Source: Hysterangium stoloniferum (Eukaryota; Basidiomycota; Agaricomycetes; Hysterangiales; Hysterangiaceae). Taken from it: a DNA stretch of 64,000 nucleotides. This document shows, piece by piece, positions 1 through 10,725 of the stretch. Under the pieces are notes generated by a model. That model saw nothing but the letters and a program-made list of their open reading frames with translations, searched no databases and was not told the DNA's origin. Both the position numbers and the translations under genes were made by a program. Positions within the stretch are counted from its first letter, which is position 1. Each line of letters starts with the position of its first letter. Where the stretch lies: contig WHVD01000263.1 in assembly GCA_015178975.1 (NCBI GenBank), positions 22,148 to 86,147 of the forward strand, written 5' to 3'.

Positions 1-779
1 CTAATATCTGATATTGCCCAAGGAGTGCCCTAATTCCAGCCACTAGATAGGTCAAGGTTGGTCTTTCACAGATCCAATGATTTGTCTGTCTGCTATAATT
101 TAGCAAGATATACGCCCTAGACTTGAATATCTTTTATTCTATATAGATAGGATGATGTTGAGCCATTGAGAGCCAGGCAATGCGCGTGAGTGTCAACCCT
201 AACCCGTAAACCTGTTCGTTCCGGCCTCACTAATAGCACATTATATTATATTTTCACAGATATATTCAGTATTTAAGCAGGGTTTCAATAAGTGTGTTTC
301 ATCCTCAAGCATTATGAATTGATCTTACTCTCTATTTAGCGCGTGCCAGCGTGCATTACTGAATCACGGATAGCCGCTGTGGATACAGTATGACAGCTAT
401 AAAGGCTGAATTGAACTTTTGATATATCTGCCGTGCCCGGTCGGAAAAATACCAACCCACAACTGTCCATAGCTTCACCTGACTGTATCAATGTCATCGA
501 TGACATTATCCAATGACATTAGAGTGAGTGTCAGGTTCCATGGGCTCTCATGGGCTCTATGATAATACTGTAACGACCCTGACGGAAGCAAAAGAAATTG
601 GGCAAAAAAAAGCAGACCATCAAGGTCGTTTTCACCAAAACTGTAAAGATATATGGGCCCATTGACTCTGAAAACACAAATACATAGTATTCAGGGTGAT
701 TCTTGCTTGATTTCGTGGAAATCTTAGATAAATTGGGGTAAACATTGCTGGAACACAAAGGTCCGGCTAGGTCAAACGC
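1..779. other. Non-coding stretch, nothing recognised
   Basis: I see no convincing reading frame, splice-site series, tRNA fold or repeat shared with the rest of the window here. The short open frame on the minus strand at 531-902 has no splice context and overlaps the promoter of the next gene, so I treat it as chance. Confidence 0.5.
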
Positions 780-874
780 CCCACTTCGGAGTTTGCCTTG
801 ATTGCATTTTATTCCCCGCTCTCTCTCCCTTCCACTACCATCGCCCCCTCTTAACATCCATTCTTCTTTGAGAT
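780..874 (+). promoter_or_regulatory. Pyrimidine-rich promoter/5' UTR of the 14-exon gene
   Basis: A run of C and T (ctctctcccttcc and neighbouring tracts, about 818-870) lies directly upstream of the chosen ATG at 875. CT-rich stretches just upstream of the start are typical of fungal promoters and leaders. No clear TATA box is visible. The assignment rests on position and composition only. Confidence 0.45.
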
Positions 875-3606
875 ATGTACCACTCTCGTGCGAAATCCTC
901 ACTGCCTCATGGTCTCCAAAACAACAAATCGAGAAAACGGGTATGTCCCATCTGTTTTACAATGTGGCGTCTTCTTCTAACCTGCCCTAGGGCCACAAAG
1001 ACCCCTGGACAGATGTATGTCGATTCTCATTGACTTCAAATAATCCCTTTGGATACCAATCTGTTCGTTTGCACCGAATACCACTAATCGCACATTATCG
1101 TTTAGGTGCCGCCACCCATGTTCTTCAGAACAGCGACTATCAGGGCGGTGCTAACCGCCAGTTTTATGGGGTGCATTCTCTCGTATTATGTCCCCGATTG
1201 GATAATTTGCACTCGGATGGACGAGATAGTGTAAGTTTATCCTGCTTGGACTCTGGCTATATTTCTACACAATTTTTTAGGGATGCGTTTTCCGCACGAC
1301 TTGTGGCCAAACGACGCCCGTCGTTCAAGTCGTTTATGGTAGTCCTCCCATACATTCGCGGCGACCTTCCCTACAACGAGGATGGTCCCGTAGCCCCAAT
1401 CACGTATCTCCTCTCAAGGTTGAGTCTCAATGGTAGCGTCCAGCAAACATGCGAAGAAGATGAAACCATGACCCCACCCGAGAGCGAAACACATCCCGCA
1501 GCCGAAGCGATCAATGAAAAGGTACTTTCGCTTCTTCTACAGGATACGCAGCTCACATCAGATCTCCATTAGCCCAACACTTTTCCTCAAATGCGAGAGC
1601 CAGTTGTTGTATGTTTTTTTTTGAAGCTGAACGATCTTTCACTAACGTGGCATTTTCTTATTTATCAGCAGAAGCACAATCCTGTCACCCCTCCTGTTGT
1701 CGTCTATTCATCGCCAGTTTGCGCAAACGAGACGCAGCCGATATTCCATCCAGGGGAACAGGTACATGCGATCTTTCCCTTTCTCTCAATCATCTGCTGA
1801 TACCCTTCATTTTAGCAGCAGGCTGAAGCTCCCAACGAGTCCGCTACACAACAGAGCGGATATCAGGATCACACAGCGCAGGAAATGGATGAGCAAGGAG
1901 TCATCTTCCCCAACGGCCACTGGCAGCCTGCAACCGGCACAGCCGGTTTCGTCACACATCCGGACGTGAGCTCTATGCTCTGGATCACAACTCCCAGCAC
2001 GGTTGTACGTATCATTTGCTTCACTTCACCTTCACGCAAATAACGTTCTAATACACCGCATTCTAGGAACAGCCTGGCGCTCCTAGTGGTGACCTATATC
2101 CTCCACAATATGGGTTCCCATCGCCGTATTTCACTTCGGAGAACGTTTCCCAGCAGGTGCCGGTGCCAGGACTCAACGAGGCTGTGGATGTGTCAACCGG
2201 TTTGTCACCATATCCCAATGGAGGCCTAGCGCCCCCGATCACAACTCATAGCGGAATGGTATGTACTGATGTTTTACCACGTTGAATGATACTAAGTTCA
2301 TTATTTCTCCGTCTTTGTCCGTTCAGTTTTCGCTATCAACAATAGACCCCCAACTTTCGGGGATCTCTGGCCCAGACGCCATGCCGCAAGAAAGCATGCC
2401 TGTCAGTTATCCCCCCTCTCCGGTAATGAGCTAGTTACTTACCTTCCCTAACAGCTTACCTGTGACATCCCACAACCGGGCGTCACATGTTCCGCCACAC
2501 AACAGGGCGGATCTCAGCATCACACAGCGCAGGAAATCGATGAGCAAGGAGTCATCTTCCCCAACGGCCACTGGCAGCCTGCAACCGGCACAGCCGGTTT
2601 TGTCACACATCCGGACGTGAGCTCTACGCTCTGGATCACAGCTCCCAGCATGGCTGTACGTATCATTTTTTTTTCCTTTACGCAAATTATATTCTAATAC
2701 ACTGCATTCTAGCAACAGCCTGGCGCTCCCAGTGGTGACCCTTATCCTCCACAATATGGGTTCCCATCGCCGTATTTCACTTCGGAGAACGTTCCTCAGC
2801 AGGCGCTGGTGCCAGGACTCAACGAAGTTGTGGATCTGTCAACCGGTTTGTCACCATATCCCAATGGAGGCGCAGCGCCCCCGATCACATCTCACAGTGG
2901 AACGGTATGTACCAATGTTTTACCACGTTGAATGATACTAAGTTCATTATTTCTCCGTCTTTGACCGTTCAGTTTTCGCTATCAGTAATAGATCCCCAAC
3001 TTTTGGCGATCTCTGGGCTAAACCCCATGCCGCAAGAAAGCATGCCTGAAGATCCACCGGACAGTCACGACCGTCCTATGCGTCCTCTGCCGAGGAGAGG
3101 CGTCCCCCAGTCACAAGTATGTTCTATCTAACCTGTATCTACACGTGCGAATAGTACATTTCTCCCGCAAGGCTGGTCCCCCCACAAGTGTATGCGATTT
3201 GCTAGCTCTGAATAACATTGGTACTGTACGTGCACGTCACATGCCTTCCAAGCTTAAGGACACTAACTGATGTTGCCCCGAATAGCGAGAATTTTGCCTG
3301 GCATTGAAAAAATACCAGGAAACGACGGTCAACAAATATTACGCCACGAGTTGTGAAACACTGCTGCAAATGTTTCAGCAATACAGCCTATTGAACTCCG
3401 CACCGTTTGTATTTGCAGCTTGGACTTGCGAGACACAACCGTTGGGGGATGACCCAACAGGTGTCGAGTTCACGCTGAGAGACTTGGAGTCCCCCCAGGA
3501 CGATCCCGTTAGGCTGACATTTCAACAGATACTCTTTGTGATCAAGTTTATCTGTGGGACACTTCCCTTATATCAAATCAATGTTACGTCCCTCGATACC
3601 CCCTAA
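875..3606 (+). CDS. Unknown 14-exon protein (about 643 aa) with internally duplicated exons
   Basis: No known family recognised. Exons that join in frame: 875-940, 991-1014, 1106-1230, 1281-1521, 1573-1608, 1669-1761, 1816-2004, 2067-2258, 2327-2401, 2455-2655, 2713-2904, 2973-3116, 3155-3187 and 3286-3606, giving 1932 coding bases. All introns are phase 0 except the third (phase 2), and every one starts GT and ends AG. The N-terminal part (residues 31-150) is compact and basic. The middle is rich in Pro, Gln and Ser and holds two copies of a module with QPGAPSGD and PQYGFPSPYFTSEN. The C-terminal exon is more globular and has hydrophobic patches. The start at 875 is chosen because the MYHSRAK reading joins in phase to the 24-nt second exon. 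The acceptors at 1816 and 2455 have close alternatives. A nuclear or regulatory role is only a guess. RNA-seq would settle the exons. Confidence 0.75.
1841..2401 (+). repeat. Internal tandem duplication, copy 1 (three exons)
   Basis: This block and 2492-3047 are direct copies about 650 bp apart, including the introns. Each holds an exon with EQGVIFPNGHWQPATGTAG, an exon of exactly 64 codons beginning QPGAPSGD (after one residue), and the start of an exon beginning FSLS. Because the introns are in phase 0 the duplication kept the frame open. Confidence 0.9.
2492..3047 (+). repeat. Internal tandem duplication, copy 2
   Basis: Second copy of the exon block at 1841-2401. Splice sites sit at the same places, and the second exon of each copy has the same length (192 nt). 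Scattered substitutions separate the copies, so the duplication is not brand new. The two blocks are joined by the short exon start at 2455, which has no counterpart in copy 1. Confidence 0.9.
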
Positions 3607-4395
3607 ATGTCCTTCAAGTTTTGTATTTAGTCATCGTTTCTTTGTATTTACCCGGGGATTTTCATATCAGTCTTATTCTGGGCATTTATTGCACTCGTAA
3701 GTCGTCGTGACATTAGTTGAAAACTTTGTTGCGTCTTGGGTAATATCGGTACTTCATGTAAATTATCTCTAGGCATTTTAAAAAATTAAAAAGTCTTATG
3801 CACAGAGACCGGGTCGCGCTTAGTGCAGCGTGGGAATGAAGTCTATTGTAGTTCGCATCTATATCTACTCTAGCCTGTGGATGTATTTTCCTTAGACACG
3901 GAAAGCGTTCAAGTTGGATTGTTCCTATGCCCCTTCATACGCCCGGACAAAGAAAATACGGGATAAATCCGTGGGATGGTTGGTGTGTTGCTAGCATTGA
4001 ATACTAGCTTGTTCGCACGTCGCCTGTTGAAGTTATGGCCGCTCGGTAATAATCTCAACGTAATGACATCTGTTGGTCCTAGAGTACTTCACGCTAAACT
4101 ACGTAATTCTGTATAGTAGCTTAGTAATCTTAACCCTTTCTGCTTGCGTCCACGGTGTCCGACGTATACCCCTTTGCATTAACATCGTCTCGGATGATGG
4201 ATCTCATGTGCGGCAGTTGTAGGATCAGCAGTGATTAAGCAGTACTGATAAATAGGCATTTCTCCCAAACTCAGGACTAGTTTCGAATTATTTGTTTGGA
4301 ACATGGAAGTGTGTGGTTACAATATCTGACTTGAGGAAGGCCTGGGGTTAAATAGGCCTTACCGGCTTGGGTTGCACAAGTTGATAGGACCACGG
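3607..4395. repeat. Non-coding flank with a dispersed repeat copy (about 4030-4200)
   Basis: No gene is seen. From about 4030 to 4200 the sequence is a relative of 41280-41377 plus 41704-41800 (shared cggtaataatctcaac, ctgtatagtagcttagtaat and tatacccc). This copy keeps CG dinucleotides that the 41 kb copy has as TG or CA. At 4380-4440 a second dispersed motif (ttgataggacc...ggtgtatt) recurs in a diverged form at 18395-18460. Confidence 0.65.
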
Positions 4396-6627
4396 TGTAT
4401 TTCTCGACGAACTAACGAACAGGATACAGGCAGCAGGAAAATTATGTAAGTAACTAAAGGTCCACTGGCATGCCTGCGGCGCCAGGCTTACACCTGACCC
4501 TATAAGACATCTGGGTACATCTGTATCGGCCACTCGGAGGTTTGATGTCCTTGGCTAATTTCCCTCTAGAAACTCCCTCAAGAGTCCAGAGTCAAGAGGT
4601 TAACACGAGACAGGGATTATGTGGTATAAGATTCTAACCAATTTCTGCATGGCCATTCCATGGTCTAGAGGTATGATACTCCTTTGGGTTTAATTCCCAT
4701 TGGAAGTGACCCCGAGTTGGAATCTTGCTGGCACCCCACTTTTGGATTATGTTTGTTATTTTCTTCCAGACTCCTTCCCCTCCCCACATTTACCTTTCAT
4801 CTTCCATCATCTCCCTCTATTTATATGTTCCCCTAACCTTCTATTGTAGCCCTTTGCAGCACACTTTGCACTTCTACATTAGCCTTTTTCTTGTCCCGCT
4901 AAAGAAACAGGGCAGGTCCTCAGGGATCTCAGGTTTCCTCAAAGTCACACAATAAGTGTTGTTTATACACTCAATTAGCACAATGTCACGAGTCGTCACC
5001 TCTCTGTGACATTGGTGAGCGCCGGTCCAAGGAAAAATCAATATCTCTAATGTGGTGTGTTTTTATTTTCCAGAAGACCCAAAGCCGGATAAGTCTCTAG
5101 TTCTTTCGGAAAAGTCCCTTGGCCTTACAGGCCCGGAATTAATATAACCACCGAACTTATCCAAGATGGTCCTGGAATAACGGCACAGAACCGATCAAGA
5201 CATGCGCATGGTGATAATAGCTATCGGCCGACATACGTACGCTCAGTGTTCCTATTATTGAACTAATGATACAATCATATGTAGCTCATACATAGTGAAT
5301 GGATCAAGCTGTTAAATAAGGCAAGGCGTACTGGTTGAACGTGTTATTCCCAATCAATTACAAATTGTCCAACTCTCCATACAAGGCCTGGTACACTTGG
5401 CTTCACAAGTAATGCAAGAGTCGCAAAGACGTTTCCCAAAAGAAAAATGTTATATGTAGCCCACTTCATAGAAGTGCTCGCGTAATTTCTAAACTCACAA
5501 TCAGAACACAAAGTACATGCCTGAAAAGCAGGCTCGCTCACCTCCCGAGAGTTCACCAGGACGGAACATTTAGACCGGTGCTCCGCATCCATCCAAGGAC
5601 ACACCCACACGACTTCATCTTGATCTCCCTCCGCCGCCTTTCTCGACATTTCTTCCTCCGCCTTCTCTCGTTTCCGCCTAGCCATCTCCTTGTCCTCCCA
5701 CTCCATAACCTCAAGCCGCAGTATCGTGGTATCCTTCCCCATGTTCCTCACACGTTCTTTCCACTCTCGGGCTTCAGCTGCTTCTTGTTGAGCCATCGGT
5801 AAAAGCGCCGCGCGCTTCCTAACGTCTTCAGTCCGACGTGATTGTTCCTTGAGTAGAAAGACTGTGCTGCGCAATTGCTCGACTTCCTTTTCTAAAGTTT
5901 TGACCTGCGACTCCCAGAAAAGCGCCGCCTGTTTAACGCCCATGGTAGCTTGAACGCGGAGACTCTCGTTCTCTCCTAATTGCTTTAATGTTGTCCTGCC
6001 TCTCGGCGAAGGCGCTCGACGCCTTCGCATACAGGTCTCGGAGCATCTCGTTATCGTCATCTAGCTGAGAAAGGGTATCCTTTAATTGTGTTACCTCTTC
6101 GCGAAGTTCATTATTCCGTTCGACATGTGTACCCGAAATCGCCGGTAGAGTGTCTTCCGCTAGGATATTACGCGTCTGTTCAGCAGCGATTCTGGCCGCG
6201 TTGGCCTCCTCCCAGTTCGCCACGAGCTCAACACATCGCGTTTCGGTGTCTCTCAAGGCCCGAACGTTCGCATCGCGGTCATTCGTCAGGCCGAATACTC
6301 TATCTCGCAGATCCTCCACCTCGCCTTTCAAGAACTCTATCTCTTCCGACTTGCGATTGAGCAGCCCCAGAGCACTGTCCAATTGTCGGACAGGCGATGC
6401 GATAGATGGTGCAGGGCCATAGGGCTGTGACCAAGCCGCGTTGACTTCTGTTGAAGAATTGATGTGGGCCAGATGGAAAATGTTAGGCACGGGTGGGTCT
6501 GCGGCGTCGGGGGCGTCATTGGGTCCAAGTTCAATTCCGTCATCCTGTTGGAAGTGATCGTCCTCTGTGTCACCTTCCCGGATAGATGGGAAGGCTAATC
6601 TGGGACTTCTCTGTCCCACGAAACCGG
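4396..6627 (+). repeat. Left arm of a large inverted repeat
   Basis: The arm reads as the reverse complement of 61290-64000. The inner boundary is sharp: both arms share ccggtttcgtggg (as seen on the right) and diverge immediately beyond 6627 and before 61290. The outer limit is set only by the end of the window at 64000. Relative to this arm, the right arm carries a 309-bp solo LTR with its target duplication, an extra stretch of about 105 bp near 62966, and an extra stretch of about 35 bp near 63766. The arm contains a tRNA-Pro-like repeat and most of a coiled-coil gene. Confidence 0.92.
4651..4905 (+). repeat. tRNA-Pro-like SINE candidate
   Basis: The segment at 4661-4694 reads TGGTCTAGAGGTATGATACT followed by CCTTTGGG, closely matching the box A, D-arm and anticodon (TGG) region of a tRNA-Pro gene. 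A degenerate box B (GAGTTGGAATC) lies near 4714-4724. The downstream 170 bp are pyrimidine-rich and unrelated to tRNA. A tRNA-like head with an unrelated body is the SINE layout. The same element is in the right arm, where an LTR splits its tRNA part. I saw no third copy in the window, so SINE status is not proven. Confidence 0.5.
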
Positions 6628-6772
6628 CATAGTATAATCTGATGCTGCACTGTCTGCCACGACCAAAGGTCACTTCCTCGTCATCTATGGGGAAACATGC
6701 GATGGTTATGTCTGGGTGATGTCGTTTGAGCAACCTCAAAGTTCCAAATCGACCAATTTCCGATGAATCCAT
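5344..6772 (-). pseudogene. FHA/coiled-coil/tail-anchor protein gene, frameshifted (left copy)
   Basis: Two overlapping frames (6772 to 5933 and 6060 to 5344) together encode one protein. The first 50 residues resemble the N-terminal half of an FHA domain (VTFGRGRQCSIRLYY) but lack the rest of the domain. Acidic linker sequence follows, then about 200 residues of heptad-rich coiled coil (ESQVKTLEKEVEQLRS), a Cys-bearing patch (WVCPWMD, CTLC) and a C-terminal hydrophobic segment (WATYNIFLLGNVFATLALLV) that could anchor it in a membrane. The right copy has two extra bases near its counterpart of 5971; their absence here breaks the frame. FHA plus coiled coil plus tail anchor recalls SLMAP/Far9-type STRIPAK proteins, but that is inference. 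Sequence beyond 6627, which includes the FHA start, is absent from the right arm. Confidence 0.65.
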
Positions 6773-7190
6773 CGACCTGGATTAGCTATTTCTATACGGT
6801 AAAGTTGATGGTTTGCTTTCTTGAGGCTCAAGTCCATGAGTCACTGCACCTTCACAAGTTCGCGTCAGAGCGTGTGGAACCGCGTGACAATCTGACCCTT
6901 GTCGTCAGACATACATGACTTCAACGAAGCCTACACTCAAGCCCACACGTCGCTCCGTTTCCAACTACTCGTCCTTCCCTATTCTCCAATACCGTGCCGA
7001 CACCCTCTGCCTCTCCTCAGTTAACACAATCGCCCTTCCCCCCAAGCCACAAACATCGCTGGTATCAATATATGGGGGCCTATCTCTACAACAGGGCATA
7101 TCTGGCAAGGTTAAGAAATGCACTCAGGCACATGGTATCTTGTTTCTTCTTTGACAACATTTATGTAGTTATAATCATTACATACTAATG
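6773..7190. other. Spacer, nothing recognised
   Basis: Lies between two minus-strand gene remnants. It may include the promoter of the FHA/coiled-coil gene, which starts at 6772. Short open frames on the plus strand at 6915-7188 have no supporting context. Confidence 0.4.
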
Positions 7191-7745
7191 CTTCCATTGC
7201 CAGACCGTCTCCAAGAATTTTTCTCGACCGAGGTCGTGGCGAGTCTTGCCTGGCATTTTGTACAACCTTTTTTCAACCACAGACTGAGTAGATATACCCG
7301 CGTGGTCGAAACCGGGTACAAATAGAGTAGCTTTCCCAAGCATACGATTCCTTCGATAGTTGAGATATTATATAAGCATATCCATAGGGAGTGTTCTGAA
7401 CGTACCATCTAATCAATGTATCCTGTATAGCTACAGTCAAACCGTGACCGATATGAAGAGGACCCGGTAACATTGGGTGGGGGAGCTGGAATGACAAAAG
7501 TTCCATTGCTTGCATTTTTGGGTGATCCATCTTCATTCAGTTTTGGAATGAAGAAGCCCTGCTGCTGCTCCCACCAGTCGTACCAAGCAGATTCAACCGC
7601 GATAGGGTCGTATCCACTGGCCATAGGTTGGGTCATATCTAGTTACTGTTACTGGATAAAAACTAGGCAAGATCGGTTTATATACCTTTCTTATGGCCCT
7701 TTGGTGTGTTGTCGACGAATGGTGGTGCCTTGCTGGTTCGGACAG
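7191..7745 (-). pseudogene. Valyl-tRNA synthetase fragment
   Basis: Three exon pieces, 7745-7686, 7638-7406 and 7350-7191, with normal GT/AG introns between them, encode the N-terminal part of cytosolic class I valyl-tRNA synthetase. Landmarks in order are [33 protein letters not shown], the [19 protein letters not shown] stretch carrying the class I HIGH motif, and [19 protein letters not shown] with [18 protein letters not shown]. One extra base near 7460-7470, between NVTG and the HIGH motif, shifts the frame. Homology stops after QWK at 7191, so the rest of the catalytic core, the anticodon-binding domain and the C terminus are missing. It cannot encode a working enzyme; the true gene should lie elsewhere in the genome. 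Confidence 0.85.
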
Positions 7746-8031
7746 GCCGGACTCCTCAACAGTAAACGTCGGGTCGAGTTTATTGAGAGCGGAAACCCGC
7801 CCTTATGGAGTATCGAGCTTCAACCGGGCGAAAACATCATTGAAAATGTCTTTCGAATAAGTCGATATCGTCTGCTTGGGTGTGAAGTCATGAGCGTTGA
7901 TCCTGCTTAGGCATTTTCTCCAAGATCCTCTCCCGTAGCTTTGCTACGGTCTCTTCTGGAGACGCTTGCACTTGAAAAATGTGCTGGAACGGCTCATCAT
8001 TGCCGACAAGTAGACAGTTAATAAGGACCAT
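7746..8031 (-). pseudogene. Crinkler-type ubiquitin-fold N-terminal domain remnant
   Basis: The minus strand opens at 8031 and stops at 7888 after 47 codons beginning MVLINCLLVGNDEPFQHIF and continuing through ETVAKLRERI. Coding sense resumes in shifted frames with HDFTPKQ, DDIDLFE and LNKLDPTFTVEESGLSE. This is the layout of the N-terminal ubiquitin-like domain of Crinkler (CRN) proteins, which occur in oomycetes and many fungi; their C-terminal effector part is absent here. At least two frameshifts make it a remnant. An upstream donor and acceptor pair (gtaagt near 8092, cag just before 8033) suggests the start exon is original. It abuts the valyl-tRNA synthetase fragment on the same strand. 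The family assignment is from pattern memory. Confidence 0.55.
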
Positions 8032-8568
8032 TGCTGTTTTGACGTTAGAAGATTAGTAAGCAGACAGTCAACATAAGCTCGGCGACACTTACATAAGGCA
8101 GCGAGGCCCCCAAAAGCGTAGCTTCGTATGTGCTCAAAGTGAGCCTCTGCCCTGGAATGGATGCATGTGAAAAAGATTTGCTTAATGGGCGCTTATGGAC
8201 TTGGGGAGAGATCCGACGGTCATTCCGAGAACGCTCATGATATGTATGTTATATGGGACATATATTCTTGCCCGCTTGCGGAGAGGGGCGTTGTGTTGTC
8301 ACGACGAGAACCCTTCAAATAGATGAAGGACGTGGTGAATGTCATCTCCACACCGCTATCGTCGATAAGGAGAATGTGCGGAGACTGGTGTGGCCACAAG
8401 TGTATGATGGTGAGTTCCTTGCCTGTTTTTCTTCTCCAAGTGCACGCGTTGGCGGATAGAATGAGAGCTGACGCTTGACGCTTGTGTGCCGTCCTCGTGG
8501 ATGACATCCGCGAGAGTATTTGTCTTTCTTACACGTCAAATTTGGAGGATGCAATGATCCTGACGAAA
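8032..8568. other. Spacer, no gene recognised
   Basis: The part next to 8032 looks like an intron and a short upstream exon of the Crinkler-like remnant. Open frames at 8253-8459 (plus) and 8235-8554 (minus) overlap one another and show no known motif, so neither is called. Confidence 0.4.
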
Positions 8569-9282
8569 TTATTCATTTATTGCACTATCCAAATACGTGT
8601 TCTTCTCCAGATCTGTCCAGACGCCCTCTTCATCAGTAACCTTCATCCTAATGCTTGTAATCGTCGGCCCTCCACACACAGCCAGCATCTTTGACCGACC
8701 TCGGAGCGCCCTGCGTTGCAGAGACGGTCTCCGTGTCAAGGCGCTCTCTACCACACAGCTGGTCATCTGCACGCAGATAGAAAAAGGTAGCGATGATGGT
8801 CGCGCATCCTCGTGATAATCCGAAGCAAGACGCGATGCGAGACCGAACAAGCGATTGTGATGTGTGCACGCTCTCAAGGCCGACCACCTAGATCCAAGAA
8901 TCCGACTCCGACTCCGACTCTCACTCTCTGACTCGTGATGAATAGACGTCGACAAGCGAGCGTTCGCCGAACGATATCCGACTGTCGCGTCCACGTCTGG
9001 AGCATCCGGAAGGGCTGGTAGTGGAATATGGCTTCGCATGTGGTGCTCGGATGTGGGCTGCATGGAAGTGGTGTATGTTGGGCGACGCAGGGGGAGGTGT
9101 CTCTGTAGCGGCAGTGTCGTATTGCTCTGCGTTAGAGGCGCATTACCAGTGCCGTCCTCTTTTAAGAGCGCTTGGGATTGACATCGAGGAGCCAAGCTGT
9201 GATATTGCAGAGCTGCACCACCCTCTAAAGGCCCATCTAAGGCCGACATCCCATCCACATGTCCCAGGGACGTACTCCACAC
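8569..9282 (-). CDS. Uncertain open reading frame, 237 codons
   Basis: The longest open frame in this stretch, unrecognised. It has a low-complexity Ser/Glu/Arg patch (HESESESRSRSR) in the middle and ends with a more protein-like segment (KVTDEEGVWTDLEKNTYLD). A second frame at 8887-8648 overlaps it and also looks partly protein-like (RIASCFGLSRGCATIIATFFY), which could mean a frameshifted older gene. No splice-supported model could be built. Treat as hypothetical or chance. Confidence 0.25.
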   Translation of the reverse strand: MWSTSLGHVDGMSALDGPLEGGAALQYHSLAPRCQSQALLKEDGTGNAPLTQSNTTLPLQRHLPLRRPTYTTSMQPTSEHHMRSHIPLPALPDAPDVDATVGYRSANARLSTSIHHESESESRSRSRILGSRWSALRACTHHNRLFGLASRLASDYHEDARPSSLPFSICVQMTSCVVESALTRRPSLQRRALRGRSKMLAVCGGPTITSIRMKVTDEEGVWTDLEKNTYLDSAINE

Positions 9283-10725
9283 GATCTATCAGCCCTGTAG
9301 CGACTGGACCCTCTAGCGCAGATACATCCTAAGGCTACAGGAACCCCACTTCGGTAGAGACACACTGGAGCCCCGTGGTGAAGAGGACATACACTGGTTT
9401 AAGAGGTATCGCGCTGTGAGAAGGCTGTGTATTCCGCCGAGCAGGGTTGTCGATGTTGTGGTACTCCTGATTTGCATCAAGTAGGCTCAATAATGATAGC
9501 TTGGTAAAGGCTTCGGGGCAGACATCATAAGCTTTGTTTAAGGCGCACGGAATGTCCTGTTTTACTTGATTCTACGCGTATTACTGAGAAGGATGGCGTG
9601 GGTTTGTGTCGTAGCTGCCACTCAAAGGTCGGTGCTCTCATTTCCAACTTGTATTTTGCTAACGACATCTTCACCAAAGCTTCACGGCCCAATGGATATA
9701 GTGTGTGACTAACTAAAAGTGCAGTGGAGTTTGAAAATGTGATAAAGACAAGGTACCCTTACCCTGGACTTATGAGACTAGACTCTGACAAGTCAAAAGT
9801 GAATTTGGGGAACTTAAGGTTGTCCCAACATGCTGTTGCTGCCAATAAAGTCCAGGCTTAACCTCTCGAAACCCTGGAATCTGGTTTACGAAATATGGCA
9901 AATGATACATCTCTGTTCCTTACATGGCATTCGTCCATATATACCGATACAGATGTACCACTCATTCTTCGGAGTTCCTCGAATTTTCGCTGAATAGCCT
10001 GTAGATACCAGCTTCAAATAATGACAATTTTTCGATGAATTGTTATTGTTAATGCACATGTGATTGACCAATATTGAGATATACCAGCACAGCAGAGTAT
10101 GGGAACACAACAATACAAAACGAGCCGAAAAGTCAACAGCAACTAAAGCCTAGCCAGACATAAGAGTCCAGGAGGAATTATCAAGTAGGAACTAGGGTCT
10201 TGCTCCTGGCGACAGGTGTTTTGATAGACTGGGTGTTCTCCTTCTCGCTGTCTTCTGAGAGATTGCTGGCAGCTAAGGAGGACATCACCGACGATGATCT
10301 ACGGCGTGGAACTGAGCTGACGGGAAGCGAGGGTTGCGATTTACCTGTCGATATTGATCACACAAGCTTGATAACGGTGTACCATGACTCGACGCAACTG
10401 GTGGTGGTCTCATACGTGTAGCATTCGAAGTGGAAGTCCTAGTGCACAATGCGGATAGTGTCTTGAAATGTATTGGCTTAGTGATGGCTGTAACAGAGCT
10501 AGGTCAGGGACGGTTTATGCCATGCGTCGCAAAAGCAAGGGTCGACGAGACAAGTCAGGGAGCCCAACGCGGTTAGGCGCAAGCGTCGAGCCTCCTGTTC
10601 CTTTTACGCCAATTGTGCGCTTCAGCTACAGTAGAAACATCAATAACTACCGACCAAAGTGCGAAATAAAGATTTACTAGTTCCAATTCTTGTTGTTTGG
10701 AGTCTAGTGCAATATTGAGGCTATC
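9283..10725. other. Non-coding stretch, nothing recognised
   Basis: Only short open frames without splice context, including 10200-10421 and 10468-10680 on the plus strand. I see no transposon termini, tRNA fold or repeat shared with other parts of the window. Confidence 0.45.

Noticed and set aside
531..902. 123-codon minus-strand frame upstream of the first gene
   Set aside because: Overlaps the promoter and first exon of the well-supported plus-strand gene and shows no motif or splice context.
1030..1572. Reading 1030-1572 as one uninterrupted gene
   Set aside because: It does not begin with ATG and reads through a clear intron at 1231-1280 (gtaagt...ttttttag); the spliced model joins all later exons in frame.
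8253..8507. Overlapping frames on both strands
   Set aside because: Mutually overlapping, short, no recognisable domain, no splice sites in phase.
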